This document shows positions 5,124-10,280 of a stretch of 10,280 nucleotides of DNA, piece by piece (the first letter of the stretch is position 1; each line of letters begins with the position of its first letter). The stretch lies in assembly GCA_018899795.1 (NCBI GenBank), contig JAHIHJ010000117.1, positions 1-10,280 of the forward strand, in the 5' to 3' direction. A program made the translations under genes and the position numbers. The notes under the pieces are model-generated. The model was not told the origin of the DNA, did not search any database, and was given only the letters and a program-made list of their open reading frames with translations. The DNA is from Methanobacteriota archaeon. Its GTDB lineage: Archaea; Halobacteriota; Methanosarcinia; Methanosarcinales; Methanoperedenaceae.

Positions 5124-6221
5124 TCATATATTCCAGTGGCTCTGTAACTTCAGGCATGAAAGCCCGATGTTGCATTCCACTCCTTTTTTCTGTATCAGTA
5201 CCTTGAAAGTTTCACCCATTTCCATCATAAGCGTCTTTATTGGAAGCATTTTTTTCCAGTAGTTCACCGGGTCTTTTTCCTGTAACTTTTTCAGGTATTC
5301 ATCGATCCCCATGCCCATCATGAAATGTGCCTGGTCTGTGAAACCGCACAGTTCAAGTCCGTTTTTTTCTCCCCAATGAGAAAGCGCCGAGAAATTTACG
5401 TGGGATGTGATATCCTGTTCTCCTGTATGTCCGTATGGATCTTCGTTCGCAGTATGTCTGTAATAACACATGAGAGTGCCCCTGTTCCTGTACTCCTGGT
5501 ATAATTCGGATGACGGATAACCGTAATCTATCGTGATGACAAATCCTTTTTCAAGTACCTCACCAAGTTCATGGACCCATTTTACAGCATCAAGGTTTAC
5601 CTCAGTCCTGAATCCATGAGGAAGTACAACGCCAAGCTCTGTGAAGTAATCGTTGAGTTCATCTTTTGCAGGTTTGAGTATCTCCACGAAACCGTCCTTA
5701 TGATCCACAAAGACTTCCATGAGTTCCTCTTCCATGACCACCTGATGGACCGGGAATGCGTCCACGAGTTCATTGGAGAATATGCATCCGGTCATTCCTG
5801 AAAGCTCATCCAGGGAACTGCACCATCTGGCATTCTCACCGAGCCTCTCCTGCTGTTCTTTTCGCAGAGCAGGGCTTTTTTCGAGGATGCAGTAATCAAG
5901 GTCACGGGATAATTCAGGTTTTCCTTTGAGATACCCAAGAACATCCATTGACATAAGTCCCGTACCTGCTCCCATCTCCACGACAGTGAACTCCTTTTCA
6001 CCCAGGATGCGCCACATCTCTTCAAGCTGCACGCCCATCATCTCGCCGAATGCGGGGGTCAGGTTAGGGCTTGTGTAGTAATCCCCTTTTTTTCCGATCT
6101 TTTCTCTCTCGGAAGTATAATATCCAAGCCCCGGATAATAGAGAGCCATGTCCATGAAGTCGCGAAAGGAGATCACGCCATCCTGGCGGATCTTTCGGAT
6201 TATGATATCTGATAAGGACAT
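5124..6221 (-). CDS. MidA/NDUFAF7-family SAM-dependent protein methyltransferase
   Basis: A 365-residue member of the COG1565 (DUF185) family. The eukaryotic relative NDUFAF7/MidA dimethylates an arginine of the 49-kDa complex I subunit during assembly; the archaeal target is unknown. Landmarks counted from the chosen start: GDYYTSPNLTPAFGEMMG (46-63), SAM motif I VVEMGAGTGLM (80-90), SNELVDAFPVHQV (149-161), FVITIDYGYP (227-236), RGTLMCYYRH (247-256), and DPYGHTGEQDITSHVNFSAL (261-280). The length is normal and the motifs are intact. I choose the ATG at 6221 rather than the in-frame ATG at 6275 because a TATA box lies between them (6258-6264) and GGA precedes the second. A related Fpo-type complex I, if the organism has one, is a possible substrate source; this is inference. 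Confidence 0.92.
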   Translation of the reverse strand: MSLSDIIIRKIRQDGVISFRDFMDMALYYPGLGYYTSEREKIGKKGDYYTSPNLTPAFGEMMGVQLEEMWRILGEKEFTVVEMGAGTGLMSMDVLGYLKGKPELSRDLDYCILEKSPALRKEQQERLGENARWCSSLDELSGMTGCIFSNELVDAFPVHQVVMEEELMEVFVDHKDGFVEILKPAKDELNDYFTELGVVLPHGFRTEVNLDAVKWVHELGEVLEKGFVITIDYGYPSSELYQEYRNRGTLMCYYRHTANEDPYGHTGEQDITSHVNFSALSHWGEKNGLELCGFTDQAHFMMGMGIDEYLKKLQEKDPVNYWKKMLPIKTLMMEMGETFKVLIQKKGVECNIGLSCLKLQSHWNI

Positions 6222-6255
6222 TAATTCCTTATTTAATTGCCAGAGTAATAAATCA

Positions 6256-6265
6256 TGTATATATG
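6256..6265 (-). promoter_or_regulatory. TATA box of the MidA-like gene
   Basis: TATATAT at 6258-6264 would place transcription start near 6235, giving a leader of about 14 bases that includes GGA before the ATG at 6221. It lies inside the region that a longer reading from 6275 would have to translate, which argues against that longer start. Confidence 0.5.
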
Positions 6266-6380
6266 AATCAAACATTTTATTAATTAGGCGAACATGGTTA
6301 GTAATTGTTCAGAGGAGACTCATAGTTTTAGCAATGAGCTTGATGTTCGTTTCTGATCCAAAAGATAGAGTGATATTAAT

Positions 6381-6614
6381 ATGATTGGAGAACAAAGAAA
6401 TAGGGATGAAAAGCCACAGAATTCGTATTTGTATGATTTCATGAATAAAGTAATTGTTTGTGAAACCATGAGTGGGAAAACAATAACCGGGATATTGACT
6501 GGTTTTGATAAGTATGAGCTTATTTTAGTGGAAACAAAGGACATTAAATCGAAAAAACCGATGAAGATAATTGTCTATAAACATGGTCTGGTCAGTATCC
6601 GGGAATTTGAGTGA
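6381..6614 (+). CDS. Sm-like (LSm/Hfq-like) RNA-binding protein
   Basis: A 77-residue protein with one Sm fold. Residues 1-17 are a polar N-terminal extension. The Sm1 motif follows: FMNKVIVCETMSGKTITGIL (20-39), with the usual G-x(3-4)-G strand turn, and then TGFDKYELILVE (40-51). The Sm2 motif IIVYKHGLVSI (63-73) ends in YKHG, close to the YKHA of bacterial Hfq and of the Hfq-like protein of some methanococci, rather than the IRG of typical archaeal SmAP. Such proteins form six- or seven-membered rings that bind U-rich RNA. The ATG at 6381 is preceded by GAGTGAT, a weak ribosome-binding site. An AT-rich stretch at 6275-6286 may be the promoter, giving a leader of about 70 bases. The gene is divergent from the MidA-like gene and stands 80 bases before the membrane regulator. 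Confidence 0.78.
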   Translation: MIGEQRNRDEKPQNSYLYDFMNKVIVCETMSGKTITGILTGFDKYELILVETKDIKSKKPMKIIVYKHGLVSIREFE

Positions 6615-6694
6615 TATTAACGTTATAATTCCATATGAATAAAAGGCGCTAACAGTAGAAAATCTTATTACCAAAGCCAACAAGTCAAGTATAG

Positions 6695-7822
6695 ATGATG
6701 AGGGCAGGTATATTCTTAATTTTCATGATACTGATGGGACAGACAGCCGGAGCCCAGGCTGTAATAACCAAGGAGCAGAGCAGATCCACAATTGATATTA
6801 TGGAAAACGGAAATGCGATGTTTTTGGAAGAAAAATTTTATCCGCTAACATCAAGGTCTGCAATAAGCGAATGGAACTGGGGCCTGAAAGATACAGGCAA
6901 CTTCAGCAAAAAAAAAGCAACGGACATCAACGAACGTATTAACAGGTCACTGCTTTCAGCTATGAATAACTCAGGTCGCCCCATGAAGGTCAGGAACTTC
7001 AATATTACCTATGATCTGGTAGAAGCAATACCGAATGCGTATGGGGTGATCCGTATAAGTTATGAATGGGTGAACTTTTCACGGATTAATGATTCTGATA
7101 TCATAATAGGGGATGCATTCCCGGAAGGGATGGCGCCTTCCCCGGATAACGTGCTTGTGATGAATATTCCTGCCGGATATGATGTCGTGAATGCCTCGCC
7201 AGGCTTTGACAGGCGCGATGGCAACAGGTTGATCTGGGATGGTACCATGTACCGCAGCTTCAGTAAAGGAGAGCCATCTCTTGTGATATCTAATAAGATA
7301 ATGTCGCAGGATTCATTCGTGATGGAAATTGTGATATTGGTGATCCTTGTGGGCGCAGGAGTGTTCATTTTCTGGAAGAGAGAGTTCTGTGAGGCTTATT
7401 TCAAGACTATCGTTATCCGGATAGAAGATATTGTTCAGGCGCAGCTTAAACATGATGTCTCGGTAGGGAATAATGAACCGGGCATAGAAAATCAGGAATT
7501 GCAACCGGCATCGCAAGCAGCGGAAAGATCAGAACCCGGTACGATTGCGCCGGTGCATGGTGTTGAAACAATTCCCGAAACCAGGATGCCACATACCCTT
7601 ACCAGTCTTCCTGCCTACAATGAAGAGATACTGGGAGATGAGGAAATGATAGAACGGTACCTATTAAAATTCGGCGGACAGGCATACCAGACTGATATCG
7701 TTAAAGAGAGCGAGCTTTCAAAGTCCAAGATCAGCATCGTTCTTGCCAAGATGAAGGATGAAGGACGGATCATCAAGATACGCAAGGGCAAGGAGAATAT
7801 AATCAGGCTGGTAAAGAAATAA
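6695..7822 (+). CDS. Membrane-anchored protein with extracytoplasmic domain and cytoplasmic winged helix
   Basis: A 375-residue predicted single-pass sensor/regulator. Residues 1-22 form a signal peptide (GIFLIFMILMGQTAGAQA). About 23-207 are an extracytoplasmic beta-rich domain with several N-glycosylation-type sites (such as NNS, NIT, NFS, NDS, NAS). A transmembrane helix spans about 208-227 (FVMEIVILVILVGAGVFIFW). About 228-310 are a charged, Pro/Gln/Glu-rich linker. About 312-375 resemble a winged helix-turn-helix, with recognition-helix region ESELSKSKISIVLAKMKDEG and wing IIKIRKGKENIIRL. This layout (signal, ectodomain, one helix, cytoplasmic wHTH) recurs in archaeal proteins annotated as DUF7345/DUF7343-like regulators; the function is not established. 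The start could be the ATG at 6695 or 6698. TCTTATTA at 6662-6669 is a possible TATA box that would make the message nearly leaderless. It converges on rfcL with a 25-base gap. Confidence 0.82.
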   Translation: MMRAGIFLIFMILMGQTAGAQAVITKEQSRSTIDIMENGNAMFLEEKFYPLTSRSAISEWNWGLKDTGNFSKKKATDINERINRSLLSAMNNSGRPMKVRNFNITYDLVEAIPNAYGVIRISYEWVNFSRINDSDIIIGDAFPEGMAPSPDNVLVMNIPAGYDVVNASPGFDRRDGNRLIWDGTMYRSFSKGEPSLVISNKIMSQDSFVMEIVILVILVGAGVFIFWKREFCEAYFKTIVIRIEDIVQAQLKHDVSVGNNEPGIENQELQPASQAAERSEPGTIAPVHGVETIPETRMPHTLTSLPAYNEEILGDEEMIERYLLKFGGQAYQTDIVKESELSKSKISIVLAKMKDEGRIIKIRKGKENIIRLVKK

Positions 7823-7847
7823 AAAGCATATATATTAAATCAGTCAA

Positions 7848-8282
7848 TTAAAAATCAAACAAAGACCTCTGGGATTTTGTCTCTTTCTTTACCTCGACTT
7901 CAGGTTCGTCCTCAGTCGCATCCTCTGTCACGCTATCGCTCTTTGCGCCAAACCCGCCGAACAACTCAATTTCGTGCTCCGTCTCTTTTTCGATCATCAA
8001 CTGGGCGTCGTCGAATATCTTCTGGATCTTCTTTGTCACGGATCTTGATCCAGCAAGGAACGCTATCTCCTCAGGCTCAAGTCTGAGCACTGCTGCAAGG
8101 GATGGCGCATATTCATCATTATTGATAGCCATCTTGAAAAACGGGAACAACTGTGAACGGGTATAACTCATCGAGACATGACAGTAAGTCCCGATCTTTT
8201 TAGCAATTGAGTCACGGACATTTCTTATTCCCTTTGTCTGCCCCAGCTTTCTCCATAGCGAAGGGGGCTGGTACTTTACGAA
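7848..8282 (-). CDS. rfcL: Replication factor C large subunit, C-terminal part (out of frame with the N-terminal part)
   Basis: These 143 or so codons continue the RfcL protein after a frame change near 8280. They encode VKYQPPSLWRKLGQTKGIR, then the helical collar region (RDSIAKKIGTYCHVSMSYTR, LRLEPEEIAFLAGS), an acidic linker (EDATEDEPEVEVKKE) and the terminal peptide QRSLFDF. The last is a good PCNA-interacting box of the Q-x-x-L-x-x-F type, as expected at the end of archaeal RfcL. The frame stays open upstream to a GTG at 8348, but residues before VKYQ are shadow translation of the N-terminal part. No ribosome-binding site suggests independent translation. Joined to the upstream part with one extra base, the protein would be about 470 residues, normal for RfcL. 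Confidence 0.85.
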   Translation of the reverse strand, partial: FVKYQPPSLWRKLGQTKGIRNVRDSIAKKIGTYCHVSMSYTRSQLFPFFKMAINNDEYAPSLAAVLRLEPEEIAFLAGSRSVTKKIQKIFDDAQLMIEKETEHEIELFGGFGAKSDSVTEDATEDEPEVEVKKETKSQRSLFDF

Positions 8283-9259
8283 CCATGATAACGATTCGTC
8301 CTTGCGACCATGATACCTGAGGTCATCAATACACTCGCATATCTCCACATATTATAGTTCTGTCTCCTTTTGACCCTGCCCAGGAACAGGGAAGCCCGTG
8401 AAAGATAATAATATCCTCGCTCAAGGTCGGAAGGAGCTGCATATTCGAGCGGGAGGTTCTCATCTACCCACTGGATAAGGTCTTCAGGGTTCTCATCAAG
8501 ACCAAATGTGGCTTTATGAGTTTCAATGATATCAGTCCCTTTAAAGATCTTTGCCATCATCTTGAATATGTTCTCTTTTGTATCCCGCTCGCCTGTTGCT
8601 ATGTCGTCAGGTTCTAGCCTGTTCTTTCCCTGGGCAGCAGCCTGCAGGTCGTTTATCGCGCTTCGCAGGTCACCGCCTGCGTTCTCCGCTATTTTTTCAA
8701 GTACACCAAGACCGCAGGTGACGCCTTCTGCCTCGGCGATCTTTTTTAATGCAGGTATCATGGAACGTGACAACACGGAATTGAACTGGATGGGTCTGCA
8801 TGCGCCTCTTAGCCCTAATGACATGTCGTATAGTTCATTTGCAATAAGGATTATGGGCTGGCTTGTTTTCTTTATGAGTTCAACTATCGCCTTTTCTCCT
8901 CCCCTGTCTGCCGTGCCGTGGATGTTGTCAGCCTCATCCATTATCACGAGCCTCTTCTTACCCGCGCCTTCAAGTGTGCTCATCTGAGAGGCAGAGCCAA
9001 CGACCTTTTCTATTATCTCCGCAGTGCGCTGGTCGCTTGCGTTAAGTTCCATGACCTCCCATCCCATATCATGCCCCAGGGCGTGCGCCACGGTTGTCTT
9101 ACCAATACCTGCTCTTCCATAAATGACAACCGCCCTGTCTTTCATCCCGCTGTTCCAGTTTTTTGCCCATTGCCTGAGCTCTTCCACTGCCTTGTTGTGC
9201 CCTATGACCTGCGATAGCGTCTGGGGGCGGTATTTTTCTGTCCAGTCAAGGTTTTTCAT
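8276..9259 (-). CDS. rfcL: Replication factor C large subunit (clamp loader), N-terminal part
   Basis: RfcL, together with RfcS, uses ATP to load the PCNA sliding clamp onto primed DNA. Visible landmarks: RFC box II WTEKYRP (6-12), Walker A GRAGIGKT (48-55), ELNASDQR (71-78), Walker B LVIMDEAD (104-111), the sensor-1 region NELYDMSLGLRGACR (141-155), and sensor 2 GGDLRSAIND. The reading ends at RYHGS then TAA (8276-8278). Relatives continue at this point, and the continuation (VKYQPPSLW) is found in the next frame, so one base is missing or the frame shifts backwards by one at GGTTCG. The start is the ATG at 9259, overlapping the stop of the Nmad3-like gene (ATGA). An AT-rich stretch at 9286-9301 may be an independent promoter. 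The gene is essential in Archaea, so a sequence error is the first explanation. Confidence 0.93.
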   Translation of the reverse strand: MKNLDWTEKYRPQTLSQVIGHNKAVEELRQWAKNWNSGMKDRAVVIYGRAGIGKTTVAHALGHDMGWEVMELNASDQRTAEIIEKVVGSASQMSTLEGAGKKRLVIMDEADNIHGTADRGGEKAIVELIKKTSQPIILIANELYDMSLGLRGACRPIQFNSVLSRSMIPALKKIAEAEGVTCGLGVLEKIAENAGGDLRSAINDLQAAAQGKNRLEPDDIATGERDTKENIFKMMAKIFKGTDIIETHKATFGLDENPEDLIQWVDENLPLEYAAPSDLERGYYYLSRASLFLGRVKRRQNYNMWRYASVLMTSGIMVARTNRYHGS

Positions 9260-9966
9260 AACGATAACATTCCAAGAATATGCTGTAAATTTTTTAAATT
9301 ATGTTCTTCTGTAATAACTCTAGGAGGAATACTTCTTTGGATTGAGCCTGAGATTCCAAGTAATTCTTCCATCATAGATGAAACTGCATGATAAGTTCTT
9401 CCTCTTTTATCATATTCCGGTTGACTAATCAAAACTGCCTTATTTAACAATTTACTTCTGATTTTATCTCCAACAACTATAACCAAATCTTCAGTGTCAT
9501 AACTTCTTTTAATGTGGGCATTGTTAGGATAAAGTTGATGGTATCTTTCGATCTCTTTTTGTGATAACTGATTAAAATCTAACACATTTTTGACCGTAAA
9601 ATAGCCTATTATATATAATCCTATCTTGTGCTTATCATTCTGAAAAGGTGATAATCCTGCATAGAATACCAGCATATCCTCTTCTCTTAATTTTAAAAGA
9701 TAGTTTCTTTTTGAGGTAGGATCGCCATAAGTGAAAGTTTCAAATTCGGGATCAAAATGCATGGTTCTGTTTTCAATTCCTCCGGGCAAATAAGTTGATA
9801 GTGGCTTACCAGCTCTACCGACAGTATTTTTGTAAGTCCTGTCTTCTTTTGATTGCTGATCTCCTTCAGAGATTGGAATATATTCAAAAGAGCCATCATG
9901 GAAAATTGGGGCTAATGTTCCATCTGTGCCTTTGTCTATGCCTACACGTAGTAGAATTGCTTTCAT
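9256..9966 (-). CDS. Nmad3-like protein (nucleotide-modification-associated family), tentative
   Basis: A 236-residue protein. Its start, MKAILLRVGIDKGTDG then APIFHDGSFEYIPISEGD, resembles the opening of the Nmad3 (nucleotide modification associated domain 3) family, whose members begin with a short strand, a D/G-rich turn and a phrase of the type P-I-x-x-D-G. Later segments are LPGGIENRTMHFDPEFETFTYGDP, EDMLVFYAGLSPF, GLYIIGYFTV and EDLVIVVGD, an alpha/beta protein without membrane segments. The Nmad families were defined by association with DNA base-hypermodification genes, largely in phages; the biochemical role is unproven. I choose the ATG at 9966 because GAGGTGGAG lies just upstream and the family start follows. 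It overlaps the preceding gene (ATGA at 9963-9966) and rfcL (ATGA at 9256-9259). Base composition is distinctly more AT-rich than rfcL. Confidence 0.55.
   Translation of the reverse strand: MKAILLRVGIDKGTDGTLAPIFHDGSFEYIPISEGDQQSKEDRTYKNTVGRAGKPLSTYLPGGIENRTMHFDPEFETFTYGDPTSKRNYLLKLREEDMLVFYAGLSPFQNDKHKIGLYIIGYFTVKNVLDFNQLSQKEIERYHQLYPNNAHIKRSYDTEDLVIVVGDKIRSKLLNKAVLISQPEYDKRGRTYHAVSSMMEELLGISGSIQRSIPPRVITEEHNLKNLQHILGMLSL
9286..9301 (-). promoter_or_regulatory. Possible internal promoter for rfcL
   Basis: TAAATTTTTTAAATTA, inside the last codons of the Nmad3-like gene, is centred about 34 bases before the rfcL ATG. On the - strand it would place transcription start near 9267, giving a very short leader. 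This could keep rfcL expressed independently of the upstream, foreign-looking genes. Confidence 0.35.
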
Positions 9967-10280
9967 TTGATGCTCCACCTCAAACAACCACTATTTTGAA
10001 AATTACACGTTTCTTTACGCTTTACCTTACAGGTGTGGTCTTTAATTTCAGGAGGCTTATTTCCTTTAGCCGTGGGTGTTTTATCTTTTATATGCTTTTC
10101 CAAGATATCCTCTAATCTTTTTATTTCTCTTATGCATTCATTTAAGATATTCTTATTATTTTGAAAACGTTGAATAATCTTTCTAGTAGCATCATTATCC
10201 ACACTAGATTCATGGGCAAATTTTGGTCGATCAAAATTACGTTCAAAAATTTTCCTCATTAAAATAGAATCAGAAAAAGA
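9963..10280 (-). CDS. Unrecognised charged, helical protein (partial at right edge)
   Basis: The frame ends at TGA 9963-9965 and remains open to the right edge. An ATG at 10257-10259 is available, but no ribosome-binding site precedes it and the in-frame codons before it (encoding SFSDSIL) are open, so the gene probably begins outside the window. The visible 105 or so residues are polar: a segment RKIFERNFDRPKFAHESS, a helix likely to form a coiled coil (ILNECIREIKRLEDILEKHIKD), and a Lys-rich tail with Cys in KDHTCKVKRKETCNF and GCLRW, which could be a metal site but lacks a clear CxxC pattern. I recognise no family. It overlaps the Nmad3-like gene by ATGA and shares its AT-rich composition, so the two probably belong to one transferred unit. 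Confidence 0.55.
   Translation of the reverse strand, partial: SFSDSILMRKIFERNFDRPKFAHESSVDNDATRKIIQRFQNNKNILNECIREIKRLEDILEKHIKDKTPTAKGNKPPEIKDHTCKVKRKETCNFQNSGCLRWSIK

Noticed and set aside
6222..6275. Longer N-terminus for the MidA-like methyltransferase starting at 6275.
   Set aside because: A TATA box lies inside the extension and the family begins at the second Met.
6294..6356. A 20-codon open frame (ATG to TGA) upstream of the LSm gene, possibly a leader peptide.
   Set aside because: No convincing ribosome-binding site, no codon pattern or repeat of one amino acid suggesting attenuation; too short to support.
8270..8290. Programmed -1 ribosomal frameshift in rfcL.
   Set aside because: The site GGTTCG is not a canonical slippery heptamer and I see no strong downstream structure; a one-base error or mutation is simpler. 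Kept only as an alternative in the finding.
9967..9987. TTG at 9987 as start of the Nmad3-like gene.
   Set aside because: GAGGTGGAG between it and the ATG at 9966 is a good ribosome-binding site for the ATG, and the family-like sequence begins at that Met.

Overview
The window reads as chromosomal DNA of a euryarchaeon, most likely in the Methanosarcinales / ANME-2 neighbourhood; the lineage is an inference from gene content, not a measured placement. Pointers to Archaea are the clamp loader large subunit RfcL with a C-terminal PCNA-binding peptide, a wyosine-pathway tRNA enzyme of the Trm5/Tyw2 family, a stand-alone TRAM protein, an LSm protein, TATA-box promoters including a nearly leaderless one, and ATGA gene overlaps. 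There are no tRNA, rRNA, CRISPR or insertion sequences.

Left part (1-3350, + strand): the 3' end of an antitoxin gene overlapping a MazF-type toxin; a small two-helix membrane protein with its own promoter; then a tight three-gene unit of an ACT-domain regulator, homoserine dehydrogenase and a tRNA-guanine-37 wyosine-pathway enzyme, joined by two ATGA overlaps. Three successive inverted repeats (3359-3448) close this unit against the convergent genes.

Middle (3485-4723, - strand): a small RNA-binding set consisting of a TRAM protein followed by two nearly identical RGG-tailed CxxC-x17-CxxC zinc proteins. The TRAM leader can fold so that its Shine-Dalgarno sequence is paired with an upstream complement. 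Just upstream lies a chimeric scar: the first third of an endonuclease III gene runs, out of frame, into the tail of a LigD-type 3'-phosphoesterase gene. A lysine-rich, 48-bp-repeat protein is transcribed divergently from the same AT-rich promoter patch.

Right part (5124-10280): a MidA/NDUFAF7-like methyltransferase (-), an LSm/Hfq-like protein (+), a membrane-anchored protein with a cytoplasmic winged helix (+), and rfcL (-). The rfcL gene is split by a single-base frameshift near 8280. Its start overlaps a gene resembling the nucleotide-modification-associated Nmad3 family, which in turn overlaps an unrecognised gene running off the right edge. This last block is clearly more AT-rich than rfcL and looks acquired.

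Most of the window is housekeeping. The parts that deserve a second look are the anti-Shine-Dalgarno leader of the TRAM/zinc-protein operon, the nth/ligD chimera, the broken rfcL, and the coupling of an Nmad3-like gene to the clamp loader.
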